Shown here piece by piece: positions 26,383 to 37,231 of a DNA stretch of 64,000 nt. The translations under genes and the position numbers were made by a program. Source of the stretch: Amborella trichopoda (taxonomy: Eukaryota > Streptophyta > Magnoliopsida > Amborellales > Amborellaceae); the NCBI RefSeq assembly GCF_000471905.2, contig NW_006500356.1, forward strand, positions 1,886,916 to 1,950,915. The letters are read 5' to 3'. The first letter of the stretch is position 1; each line of letters opens with the position of its first letter. The notes under the pieces were generated by a model. The model worked only from the letters and a program-made list of their open reading frames with translations. It did not search any database and was not told where the DNA came from.

Positions 26383-26560
26383 ACTGCCGGACTGCACTTT
26401 ATATAATGTCGAAGCCTTGAATCCAGTAACTGTTAGACTGCCTTTTACAACTACCGGATCACACTTTACACTGTGTCAAAACCTTGTTGCCTGATCTTAC
26501 TTTACACAGTGTCGGCGCCTTGCTGCCGGACCGTATTTTACAGAGTGCCGGAGTTCGTAT
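26383..26560 (+). repeat. Four-unit minisatellite, about 45-55 bp period
   Basis: Each unit carries (A/T)CTGCCGGAC(T/C)G, then a TTTACA/TTTATA stretch, then GTG(T/C)CG(A/G)(A/C)GCCTTG. The units are degenerate. Confidence 0.65.
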
Positions 26561-26935
26561 TTTGGTGGGATAGAGGAGGGAGAGGCATGGGTAAGGTAAA
26601 AGTAAGGGATGGTAGTTTAGGGATTTTTTTTTTATTTTTTTAGTTGGGGGTGTTTACATAGAAAGTATATTTTGGAGGAAAAGTGAGAAAAAAAGTTTGA
26701 TGGGGTAATTTGCACGGAAGTGTAATATTGGGGGCTTTTTTATAATTTTTCTAAATATTAAATAAATGATATTTTTGATATGTTTGGATAAATTTGAGCA
26801 ATTTATGTATACGTCCGGAAAAACGAAAATATGAAATGCTCATCGCAAATTACAAAGACGGTTGGTCAACGTTGATTAGTTTTTTCAAAATATATGACAT
26901 CCTCATACCGAATTCTTTTTTTTTTTTAGTTTTTC

Positions 26936-26995
26936 TTTTGCAGAGCAGTGCCCCAAGTTATAAGCACCGGGCTCAAGCAATCCGAGGTTAGAATC
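26936..26995 (+). repeat. SINE-like repeat, copy 1
   Basis: AGCAGTGCCCCAAGTTATAAG then CCGAGGTTAGAATCC; the last word resembles a pol III B box. The same pair of words recurs in reverse at 27780-27945. Confidence 0.4.
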
Positions 26996-27779
26996 CACAA
27001 ATCCTTCTCCTTTTTTTTAAAAAAAAGTAGCAGTTTGACCCACCTATGAACATGTAACAGACGGCATTCATCAATTTGTACATTGAGACATCAGCATCGA
27101 CCTTTTCGATGGGTGGTGATCGAGATAGAGTGCCACCAACCATTGAAGACGTCGCCAGCAGTCCATCGATCTGATGGTGTGGTCACCCAATCAATAATCT
27201 GCTGGTTATTTAGCATACTTTGCTTTCTTTAGAGGCAAAATATTTGGGGGGATCCCGCAGGAGTAAATTATATATTTCATTAGTACACCTAACCACCATT
27301 TTCGGGTGCTTCTGTATTTGTGTGACCCAAACCTGATAAATCGTCTTTATTCATCTCTAATAACAAGTCCAGGAACCAAAAAGAGAGAAAAAATGATTTG
27401 GAGATCACGAAATGATCCACACGAATTCTTGCTCCGATTCCAAACAATCCATTTGCAAACCATCCATTTAATAAATAATTAATTCTGGCAGATTTAAAGC
27501 TAAAGAACAATTCTCTTCAAATTTACTGCGAGGTAGATCTCTAAGTAGGTGTGTGGCATGTGGGACTAAGAATACAACTTGGTCCCGCAGAACCACCCCC
27601 TACAGCACCGTTGTTTAAAGTGATCCGTCGGGAGACCATAGCTGTACAAGGTTCCTATTGATCGTTATTTTTTTTCAAAAGAAGAAGCGGTCCCAGGATG
27701 GGACCTCAGGCCCTAAAATTGAGCTCCGCGTAGATCAGGGGGCAGGTGTCCTTCGGACCGTTATTTTTTCTAGAAAAAC

Positions 27780-27945
27780 GACAAAGATCGGTACGAGGAT
27801 TCTAACTTTGGATGGCTTAGCATTGGGCCTAAAACTTGGGGCACTTACCTACTAAAAAAAAAACTAAAAAAATAAAAAAATTCAAACTCGGTCCAAGGAT
27901 TCTAACCTCGGACACCTAAAACTTGGGGCACTGCCCTTCTAAAAT
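27780..27945 (-). repeat. SINE-like repeat, copies 2 and 3 (reverse orientation)
   Basis: Two successive copies of GGATTCTAAC(T/C)T(T/C)GGA followed by AAACTTGGGGCACT, the reverse complement of copy 1, separated by A-rich DNA. Confidence 0.45.
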
Positions 27946-28783
27946 AAAAAATAAAAAAGTAATAATTCAAACTCGGTCTGAAGATGCCTTTGTTGGACCT
28001 AGCGTAATTTTGGAAAAGAGAATATCATCGATCGATCGACATTTTTTGTAATTTCCAGCTATAAGAGGAGCATTTCATATTTTCCCTATTTTTTTAAGGT
28101 CCATGCATAAATTGCTCGATAAATTTTGTTAATATATGATAAAAAATGTATACAATGAGACGATCTGAAGCTATAATCATTATTGACCATTACATATGAA
28201 ATTAAGTGGTCTTCATTATTGACCGTTACATATGAAATTAAGTGGTAGATGACGTATCATTAATTGGGCATAAAGTCTAAAATAAAACTTCTTAAATATT
28301 ATGTTATATTTCAATAACCATTCTAATGATAGAACTAGATCGAAGACGATATTTATTAGATTTCTCATCCAAAGACTAAAAATAATGGTGACATCCTTAC
28401 CAAAAATAACCAGTCCGATAGCATACAAACCTTTATAATATCCATCCATGCTCACTTTTTATGTCTTGTCATTATAAAATTACTGGTCTATGGGTGCATT
28501 GCCTGTTTCTTGCAAAACTAGAGATATAATGAGGTCGTCTCCTTTTTAAAGAGGGAGGCTGTATTGCTCAGTCCAAATCATCGTGCCAATCTTAGTAAAA
28601 GAAATGAAAAGTGATTTGGTGGTTGATGGATACAATACCCTTTATATTAAAAGTATATATATATATACCTCTCTCCTTTGGATAATGTCATTTACCTAAC
28701 CACTCCGAATTTTTAAACCAGGTTCTTGGTTATTTGGGCTCCTAAAACTTCCCCGTTGAATGCTATTCATAAAGTCATAACGT

Positions 28784-28819
28784 TTGACTCACTAAATGAA
28801 ATTCCTTATCTCTATAAAT
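28784..28819 (+). promoter_or_regulatory. Promoter of small gene B: TTGACTCA box and TATA box
   Basis: TTGACTCAC (28784 on) and CTATAAATC (28812 on) match gene A in sequence and spacing. Farther upstream, GTCATTTACCTAAC matches GTCATTACCTAAC before gene A, so homology extends over the promoter. Confidence 0.6.
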
Positions 28820-28917
28820 CCCTTAGCAAATAACTGCGATATTCGCATTCTTCCTCATCCTCTTCCTCCTTCCATTTGCCTAAAGCACAGAGCTATCTTG
28901 TTGAAGCCTTCTTTCAC

Positions 28918-29816
28918 ATGGGCTCGAAGATTACGTGAGTCATGTTCAATTTTGCAATTTCGAATTTAGGACCAACTTTTTTTTTTTGGGGGGGTAGTTC
29001 ATTGCTTGTTTTACATGTTAACTAAACAAAGATAAAAAACAATATGATTTTTTTTCTTTTTAATCTTTCTGTGCTTGATCAAATTCCTTTTTTTAAATTT
29101 CTGTGTCACCCATTCCTTGTTAAAGATATAAATTAGCCAAATTGCACTCCAGTTTTGAGACGATTTGATGAAAAATGACGGTCTAAAAGTCGGAATCTGG
29201 TAAGAACAAGAAATTGTCTCTGTTGTCTGCCAAAATTAGCCAGGTTTTGATGTTTATCAGGGAAATCAACAGAAACATTTCTTTTCTTTGGTAATTGAAA
29301 ACTTTCTTTTTGGTTTTCCAATTTGAAAATAGTCCTATGTATCTTACATTTGATACTTAACTTCTACTTGTTGAATATTGTATTTTAATCTTGTTCTTTG
29401 TCCTCTATATCCAACTAAGCTCAAATTCCATACTCGCCATACCAAAATAAATAATTAAGTTAAATAAAAACGATCAAAATACCACCATAAATTGCAAAAT
29501 TTTAGTATTGTTCTTAGTGAATTTTCCAAGTTATAATATCTTTTTCTGCATATAAAGTAATGAATTACTGAATTGAGCTCTTTCTCTTAATTTTGCCTTT
29601 CTTAGAGCTACGATGGGTCTGAGCTCGAGTGGGCCTGCGATACCTCAGCCAAACCCTGGCAATCCCCCTCAGATCAATAGCATCAATGGAGTTATGGAAG
29701 TCTCGGTTGCGAAACAATCAAAGAGTAGGAGTGATAATCTTGTTCAGATCAACTGCTTAAACTTGGTAGATAATGGAACCAACAGTGAGACTTGTACCTC
29801 TGTTAAAGTTGATTGA
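28918..29816 (+). CDS. Small two-exon gene B, paralogue of gene A
   Basis: Exons 28918-28934 and 29606-29816, with a 671-bp phase-2 intron (GTGAGT...TTAG), encode 75 residues. The motif PQPNPGNPPQINSINGV is identical to that of gene A unit 2, but 6 of its 17 codons differ, all synonymously. The flanking residues (GLSSSGPAI before, MEVSVAKQSKSRSD after) differ from gene A. There is one motif copy here, two in gene A. No signal peptide or membrane segment is visible. Gene structure, intron phase and promoter boxes agree with gene A, so this is a duplicated expressed-type gene rather than chance ORFs. An alternative start is the ATG at 29613. Function is unknown; a secreted or damage-released peptide precursor is a hypothesis. 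Confidence 0.6.
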
Positions 29817-30460
29817 ATGGAGAAGGCTAAAGAGAGAAACATGGCCAAGGAAACAAGGGTTTGTTTGTACCGAAATCATATTTTGTTGATTGTCTGCCAT
29901 TTGCTTATTAATTCTATATGGAGTTTGATAAAATGGAAAATAAATTTAGGCACAAAAAGGAGTTAAGATGTAATTATTTGGAAAATAATGGGATCAGGTT
30001 GCTGGGTTATTAGTTTCTTTGGTTAGTTAAGATATATCTAAATATCTCTCGAAAAAATGATAATATTGATGATATTCATTACATAATTCTTCAATTAGGG
30101 ATCGAAATTTGTATATTGGATAGTTTTTTTGTTATAACCTATATTCATAAAATAAATTCTCCGGATAAAAAATCATTGATTCAATTAATTGATAGCCCTC
30201 TCTCTAAGTGATAATAAAATGGATGGCTTAGATCAATAGTTCAACTAATCAATGACTCTCTCTCCAATGGTGGTTAAAAACCTCTATTCAGATTAATCTT
30301 GAATAATTCACCATAATTTACAAATAACTCACAGAAAATAGAGGATACTAACAACTAAAATCGAAATAAATTCATCGATTCAATGGCATCACGTACCCAA
30401 TGAACGAACAATCAAAGCTTATATTGACTCATCCACAATAACAACTGGGGAAGCAAGAGA
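29817..30460. other. Downstream region of gene B, nothing recognised
   Basis: AT-rich, with two imperfect AATCAATGACTCTC/ATTGATAGCCCTC repeats near 30175-30280. Confidence 0.45.
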
Positions 30461-30827
30461 TAGGGGTCGCAATCAGGTGGGGTCGGCCCCAACCCAGACG
30501 GGCCAGTAGGGTCCGGTTCCGGATTGGACCCCATCCCAACCTAATTGGGTATAACATATAGAAAAAAACATATGCTCTACATATATGAAATAATTGTTTT
30601 TAATTTCTAGACCCAGTCCCGGGTGGGTCGGGGTCCATGAGGAACCTAGTTGGGTTGTATCCAGGTCCAGGTCGACCCTGTCCCGGTTGGATCCGGGTCT
30701 ATGAGGAACCTAGTCGGGTTATCGGAGCCTGGTCAACCCAGATCGAGTCGGGGTCCAAGAGGAATCTAGTCGGGTTGTGTCCGGGTCGAGGAGGACCCAA
30801 ACCCGACCCAACCTGTTGCCACCCCTA
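30461..30827. mobile_element. hAT-type MITE, 367 bp, with internal tandem units
   Basis: The ends are inverted: TAGGGGTCGCAATCAGGT on the left, and the right end read in reverse gives TAGGGGTGGCAACAGGTT. The flanks GCAAGAGA and ACAAGATA are a decayed 8-bp target duplication (6 of 8). Inside are three GTC(C/T)A(T/A)GAGGAA(C/T)CTAGT units about 60 bp apart in GC-rich DNA. The 63-codon frame here is incidental. Confidence 0.75.
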
Positions 30828-31055
30828 ACAAGATATTAGAAAAGAAAATATGAATCCATCCCTAATTGTCTTACCTGCAACAGCAAAATGGTGAATTAAG
30901 AGGCAAGAAAAGAAACTGATTTTCTAATTTCAATCCCCCAATCCAACCATGTGCAAAAACAAATGGAGAAACATGAGACGAGAAAAGAAAATAAAAACTC
31001 TAATTCACTTATCCCCAATGTATAATCGTAAGAAGAACGACACATCATCCCCCAA

Positions 31056-31121
31056 TAAACAATTACAATTCATGCACCTCTCAATGTTTAGGGTTTAGGG
31101 TGTATGAATTGTAATTGTTTA
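31056..31121. repeat. Long perfect hairpin with telomere-like loop
   Basis: The 18-nt arms 31056-31073 and 31104-31121 are exact reverse complements. Extension to 23 bp has one mismatch. The loop contains two TTTAGGG units (31087-31100). Confidence 0.85.
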
Positions 31122-31230
31122 ACGGCCCAATGTCTTCAAACTCAAGGTTTTCATGCACCTCTCAATGTTTTCAAACTCAGCTCGCCTCGGACTCGGATTT
31201 GGCGAAAGCCGAGTAACTCGCAGGACTTGG

Positions 31231-31465
31231 CTAACATGTCAAAAATAAATAAATAAATAAATAAAAATTCAATAAAAATATAAAAATAGTTAAAAATTAG
31301 AAAAATTAAAATAATTGATAGATATCATTGAAATTCTATAAAAGTCCAAAATACACTAACATGTCAAAAAAAATCTTAAAAATTCAACAAAAATATAAAA
31401 ATAATTAAAAAATAGAAAAATTAAATAAATAATAGATATCATTGAAATTCTATAAAAGTCCAATA
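31231..31465 (+). repeat. 125-bp tandem duplication, A-rich
   Basis: CTAACATGTCAAAAA starts at 31231 and 31356. Both units end GATATCATTGAAATTCTATA followed by AAAGTCCAA. Confidence 0.85.
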
Positions 31466-31729
31466 TATATATATATATAAGATGAATTATTGAAAATCTT
31501 GATTTAGAACGAGGCATATTTCAAAAAAAATAAAAAAAAATAATAAAAATTGGAGAATACAATAATATAAGCTTCCCACATCATCATAAAAGCCATATAA
31601 ATTATAGAGAAAATTACATAGATATCTTTTATTTTTAACAATTTTACAGTATTACCTAAATTTTCCACTTATTACATTCAAATTTTCATATACTCATTCT
31701 TAGGAGTTCTTTTTTCTTTTTTCTTTTTT

Positions 31730-32390
31730 TTTTTGAAATTTTCCTTATTTTGGATCTCCAGGATCCAAAATAGAAAAACCACTTTCAGACCTTCAATATT
31801 CAAAATTGTGGATTTTTGGATCTTGAAGGGTAGTTGGGCCCTTCTTTTATTTATTTTTCCTCACAAAAAATTTCAGATTTTCAATTCTGAATTTAACAAA
31901 AGTATAGGATCCTCAATAGAAAAATGTAATTTTTAAATTCTGAAAATCTAAAACTTAATTTAAAAGTAAATTTTGGAATTCTAAAAATGCTCAGGTATGC
32001 TAAAATGCTATTTTAGATTTTGAAATTTTGAAATCAATGAATTAAATTTTGGATTTTCAAATTCAGAAATCATGGGGACAATAAATATGAAATTTTTAGA
32101 TTTTGAAGGTCCAACAATTGTATTTTTTATATTCTTCATTTTTTGAATTCTGAAAATCTAAAAATTAATATTTTCTGATTTTCAAAATATGAAAATTGAT
32201 TTCTCAAACAAATTTTGGATTTTTTGAATCCAAAAACATTGGTGGGCTCTAAAATGACATTTTTCGGATGTTAAACATTCAAAAGTTTTAAAACCGATTT
32301 TGAAAATCAATGTCTATCTGTTGGCACACAAGTGAATTTCGGATCTTGAAAATATGAAAAGGGAATTTAGTTATTTTCTAAGAATACCGA
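31730..32390 (+). repeat. Degenerate AT-rich minisatellite (GATTTTGAAATTTTGGATTTTC-like)
   Basis: Imperfect 25-40-bp units of GAATTCTGAAAATCTAAAA and its near-complement alternate, so the array is also weakly self-complementary. Confidence 0.55.
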
Positions 32391-32639
32391 CCAAATGTTG
32401 TAATAACAGGTATAAAAATGGGTAGAGCGATATGGAAAAGTTGTGGGCAATGTTTAAATATCAGTAAAAATAAATGATATATTAGTAATTTTCTTTAAAT
32501 CATATAAAAAAAATATAAACAACATATGGAGATTTTAACAAAAAAAATATATTTTTTATAATTTTTAGGGCCAAAACTATCCCCTATCTCTGGGGCATAA
32601 TACTAACTTGGGGGTTTTTTTTTTTTTTTTGAAGTTTCA

Positions 32640-32910
32640 ATATCCATCTAATTATAACCAAATGATTATTTTCGAAGAAAAAAATTTAGATTTTGAGTTC
32701 ATAAACATCTTTTATTACCGTCAAAAAATTGGACAGTTATGGTGTAATGTTACGATGATGTTTTTTTAGGTACATGGCGAGTGAGAGTTAAATTTTTTCT
32801 TCTTTGAGGATATTTGTGGGACTTTAGAGATCACATCCCCAAAGTTTGAGATAAAAAATATATCCTTAGAATAAGTCTTGCACAAGGGAGTAAATGGATA
32901 ATATGTTGCC
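32640..32910. repeat. Diverged copy of the CTCCCTCGGGAG-family repeat
   Basis: AATGATTATTTTCGAAG, AAAAAATTGGACAGT and the following T-rich stretch parallel the 34.3-kb copy. Confidence 0.4.
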
Positions 32911-33075
32911 GCGGTAATAAGAAATCATTTAGGGTGATCACATATGTAAAATATTATAAATCATAAATACAAGAATTCAAGGCACATAACATAACTCAAC
33001 TAATGAGAGAGAGTGTAAACAAGAAGAAGGGAAATGAGAGAGAACAAAAATTTAGGAGGCTTCCAGCGAGCACAT

Positions 33076-33649
33076 NNNNNNNNNNNNNNNNNNNNNNNNN
33101 NNNNNNNNNNNNNNNNNNNNNNNNNNNNNNNNNNNNNNNNNNNNNNNNNNNNNNNNNNNNNNNNNNNNNNNNNNNNNNNNNNNNNNNNNNNNNNNNNNNN
33201 NNNNNNNNNNNNNNNNNNNNNNNNNNNNNNNNNNNNNNNNNNNNNNNNNNNNNNNNNNNNNNNNNNNNNNNNNNNNNNNNNNNNNNNNNNNNNNNNNNNN
33301 NNNNNNNNNNNNNNNNNNNNNNNNNNNNNNNNNNNNNNNNNNNNNNNNNNNNNNNNNNNNNNNNNNNNNNNNNNNNNNNNNNNNNNNNNNNNNNNNNNNN
33401 NNNNNNNNNNNNNNNNNNNNNNNNNNNNNNNNNNNNNNNNNNNNNNNNNNNNNNNNNNNNNNNNNNNNNNNNNNNNNNNNNNNNNNNNNNNNNNNNNNNN
33501 NNNNNNNNNNNNNNNNNNNNNNNNNNNNNNNNNNNNNNNNNNNNNNNNNNNNNNNNNNNNNNNNNNNNNNNNNNNNNNNNNNNNNNNNNNNNNNNNNNNN
33601 NNNNNNNNNNNNNNNNNNNNNNNNNNNNNNNNNNNNNNNNNNNNNNNNN
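33076..33649. other. Assembly gap
   Basis: 574 unknown bases. Reading frames that span it are meaningless. A TA-rich tract follows directly. Confidence 1.
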
Positions 33650-33692
33650 TTATAATATACATGTATAATATGTATACATATACATGATTATA

Positions 33693-34050
33693 TGTAACAG
33701 CCATGTAACAATCTTATATAATGGGTTGTAATAGTCATCTAAGAGTCTTGTATAATGGACTGTAACAACAATGTAATAGTCTTGCATAATGGACTGTAAT
33801 AGCCATGTAACAGTCTTGCATAATGGTTGTAAGAGTATTGCATGATAGGTTGTAACAACAATGTAACAATCTTACATATTGGTTTGTAATAGCCATATAA
33901 CAATCTGCATAATGGGCTATAACTCCCATAGCGATCTGTGTATATGTAGGGAACAATGCCCCATGATTCGAATAGTGCAAAAAGGCATTTATACTTTCTT
34001 TATCTTGTGCTTGAGTTTACTTGCTCTCTTTTTCTCTCTCAATCTTAACA
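33693..34050 (+). mobile_element. Ty1/copia LTR (solo or truncated), same family as the 52-57 kb element
   Basis: It runs from TGTAACAGCC to CTTAACA and is the reverse complement of the LTRs at 51966-52298 and 56836-57155. The first 240 bp are about seven 30-36-bp units of TGTAACA(G/A)...CTTGCATAATGG. The expected internal retroelement sequence is not found before it. Confidence 0.8.
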
Positions 34051-34252
34051 CTCTCCTTTATAGCTAATCAATTGAAAGACTATGGTTAAAGATGACCAGC
34101 TGGGAGAAGGCTTATAACTTGGTTGGTATGGGGGCTGATCCAAGCTTTAGTTAGGTGGGTATATGGATTAATACTAGAGAGAGCTTGGCCAAAAGAAGAA
34201 AAAGTCGACCTACCAGACTGGATTTTGGTCCAAATGTTCTTATTGTTCCCTC
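34051..34252 (-). pseudogene. LINE ORF2 fragment joined to the copia LTR
   Basis: The minus strand encodes NKNIWTKIQSGRSTF and ALSSINPYTHLTKAW, matching the LINE segment at 51772-51965. The LTR abuts it at exactly the same base in both places. Confidence 0.8.
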
Positions 34253-34620
34253 GGGTGCCTTGCTTATTTCTACTCTCTCGGTCAGAAGAATATTTTGGAG
34301 GACTTTTTTTAATTTGAAACTTCGGAGACCGCTTAAGAATCACTAGATGATTATTCTCAAAAGAAATAATTTATAATTTGAGTTATCCAACACTTGGATC
34401 TCACTATGTAAAAATTGGATAGTCTCTATTCAATCTCAGGACATTATTTTTTTTAAATGCATAGAGGGTACAATTAGAAAAAAAAATTATTGTGGTTCAT
34501 CTATGTGTTGAATAGATTACGACCTAAAATTTGAGCTCCTAATATTAATTGTAGGTGGGGTTTTACCTCAGGGAGTAAATTGACAATGTACTCCCTCGGG
34601 AGTATATAATATTTTGGCAT
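34253..34620. repeat. CTCCCTCGGGAG-family repeat, copy 4
   Basis: It aligns with 21790-22143 and ends near GTACTCCCTCGGGAGTATATAA. The LINE fragment replaces its left end. Confidence 0.6.
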
Positions 34621-35029
34621 AAATGAATGGTAAGAAAAACCGGATAGTAGATCAATAAGGAAACAAAAAACAGTGAAGAGAGAGAGAGAGAGTCATTAAA
34701 CCACTGAAAGGGCTTTGTGATTGAAAGGTGAGTATTAGAAGAACAAAACCCATTAAAGAAAAAGGAAAATGAATGTTAGTGCGTAGCTATCTTTTTCTGT
34801 GCTATCAAGCACAACTTAGGGCATGTTTTATAATTAGAAGTTCACTCCAAAAGCTGAAAGTTTCAATTTACTTTTCCATTTCCTTGTTTGTTGTCAAAAA
34901 GTTTTGTAGGGAACTGGTTTTAGGAAGTTATGGTTTCTCAAAAAAATGAGAACATCCAGCTTCAAGCTCCCCATGGAAGTTAATTTCTCCTGTTTTTCAG
35001 AAAGTATGTCTCTCGTTTATTTGTTGCTT

Positions 35030-35575
35030 CACATGACTTTTTTCCACTCTCTTTAACTCCTATTTCTCTCTAACCGTGTCTTTTTTCTCTCTAAATCTTC
35101 TAACCATTCCTAACTCTTTCTCTATAATCGTGCCCATTCTCTCTTTAACTAGTTTCTCTCTATAAAAGTGCCCCTTTTCTCTTTAACTCCTCCCTACGAA
35201 CCATATCATTTATCTTTCTCTCTCTATCCATGCCCTCTCTTTGTAGTTATACTCTCTCTAAATTATTTTTCTCTCCAACCATGCATCTTCTCTATAACTC
35301 TCTCTAACTCCTTTATTTATTTAATTGTGTCCTTTTTGTCTCTACCAACTATTTAACAGTGCCCTTTCACTTTGTATGTCCTTTCTCTCTAAGTTCTCTC
35401 TCTTTAATTATGCACTTTCCTCTCCAACTCCATTATCACTAAATGCATTGTTTCTCTAATCCCTTTTTCTCGCTTTAAGTGTGCATTTTTCTCTGATCCG
35501 TTTTTCTCTATTAACTTATTTCTCTCTCGAACTACATCCTTTCTCTCTCCAAGCCTCTATCTCTAATTGTGTCAT
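35030..35575 (+). repeat. Degenerate CTCTCT/AACTCC minisatellite
   Basis: Imperfect units of TTTCTCTCTAACTCC...GTGCCC. The array at 38260-38690 is of the same kind in reverse orientation. Confidence 0.75.
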
Positions 35576-35597
35576 CTATGTGTGTGTGTGTGTGAAG

Positions 35598-37031
35598 CAT
35601 AGTTAGCAAGTTGGGAACTTTCAATAAATAGCTTACCTTAAAATCGGGAAAAAATCGTTTGCATTTTAAAAAGTCGGATGAAAAAATCGGATAAAAAATA
35701 CGGATTGGCAAAAATACTTCATGTAAAGATATCGTCAATATATCGAACTAGGCTAAAAAAATCGGAGTCAAAAAATCGGATAAGTTAAAATGTTAGAAAT
35801 TTTGAAATTCTAAAAAATAAAATGTTAGAAATTTTGAAAAATTGAAACTCTCTCTCTCTCTCTCTTTCTGGTTTTTTGGAGTTGATTTGAGTCATTACTG
35901 GGTTCATATGAAAAGTTAGCTAAAACTCTAGTTTTGCTCCATTTCTCCATAAGACGTCAATGTTATGCTATTTTGAGCCAATTTAACCCTAAAAATCAAT
36001 TTTTTCGTCATTAGCAACTCTCTCTCTCTCTCTAAAACATGTTTTATGCATTTGTAAATGCCCCATTTGTTCATTGATGAATCTCCTTTCTCTCTTTCTC
36101 TCTCCTACATGTGCTACAAAAATTTAAACAGAGGCAAAACCAAATTCAGTGTGGTTCCAACACTTCTATTCATTGCTTATAGTTTTCATTGAGTAGATAT
36201 TCTCTCTCTCTCACTCAATTCACACAATGACGGCTGTTGAGGATGAGGCAATGGAAGCATTGAAATCATGCTATACAAAGGTTTTTGTAGGGCAACAGAA
36301 ACACTCAAAAACAAATTTTGAAAGGGTAGAAGAACTCGCTTGCTTGTAAATAGGAACAAGGCTCCAATTTCTCATGCATCTCAAATGATGTAGCCTAGTT
36401 ATCAAATGGCTTCCACAAGAACATCTGTTCACAGAAATCTGGTTTTTGCATCTATATGATTTTATTTACTCTGCATTTTGCATCTATATGATTTTCTTTA
36501 CTCTGCATCTATATGATTTTCTTTACACAATAATTTTCTTTACACAATGATTTGCATGTAAACAATATTTTCTTTGCACAATAACTACTGAAATATGCAT
36601 CATGTTGAAGTTAAAAAGATAAAGAGAAAAAAAACCATACCTTCAATCCTAAAATGTGGCTGTAATGAATAAGAAGAACATAACATAAACCTGAAGATAA
36701 TAAACCCTAAATCCTAACAATACGTAAATCTATTGGAGATAAAAAGTTCTATTTTCGGATTTTTTTGTGTGGAAATAATATGTTTTTTTAGAAATTACAC
36801 AGATTAGGAAAAAAATTGTTTCTCTTTCTAAAAAAAAATTACAAAAAAAAAAGGTTTTTTTGGTCCCTTTTTTTCGTTCCTCATAAAAAACGCGTTTTTA
36901 ATGGTATTACGAAAAAAACACATTTTTTTTGACGAACTTTTCAAAGAAAAAAAATGGCGTTTAAAACATTTTCCAAAAATTCACCGATTTTTTGAAAAAT
37001 TCGGTGATTAGTCGCCAAATTGCTAACTATG
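35598..37031. mobile_element. Non-autonomous hAT element, 1,434 bp, with perfect 8-bp TSD
   Basis: The left end is CATAGTTAGCAAGTTGGG, and the right end in reverse is CATAGTTAGCAATTTGGC. Both flanks are GTGTGAAG (35590-35597 and 37032-37039). No transposase is seen. The interior has CT-rich microsatellites, poly-A/T tracts and one 40-codon frame (36227-36349) of unknown nature. Confidence 0.88.
36227..36349 (+). CDS. Unrecognised 40-codon ORF inside the hAT derivative
   Basis: The product has a helical, charged make-up (VEDEAMEALKSCYTKVF, then NFERVEEL). I do not recognise it. It could be a captured exon fragment or chance. Confidence 0.2.
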   Translation: MTAVEDEAMEALKSCYTKVFVGQQKHSKTNFERVEELACL

Positions 37032-37231
37032 GTGTGAAGTTGTGAAGTCTAATCTTTGTGAAGCTTCTTAGATAATTATGAAACATGATCTTTATATTTG
37101 AGAACATCCAGACATGTTATCAAGTAAGTATTTTATAACTTTCAGATCATTATATCGACTTGATGAGAGATATGTAAAATGGAGTGCTAACTAGTGTATG
37201 AATAACTAGTTGAGAGACAAGTGAGTTTTCA

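Noticed and set aside
30637..30828. 63-codon Gly/Pro-rich frame
   Set aside because: It lies wholly inside the TSD-flanked MITE repeats.
31087..31100. Interstitial telomere
   Set aside because: Only two TTTAGGG units; better described as the loop of a hairpin.
33000..33704. Long reading frames on both strands (over 200 codons)
   Set aside because: They consist of unknown bases across the assembly gap.
33735..33980. Open frame also present at 52035-52376 (MHYSNHGAL...)
   Set aside because: It runs antisense through the copia LTR repeats. Its openness follows from the repeat unit having no stop in that frame, not from coding.
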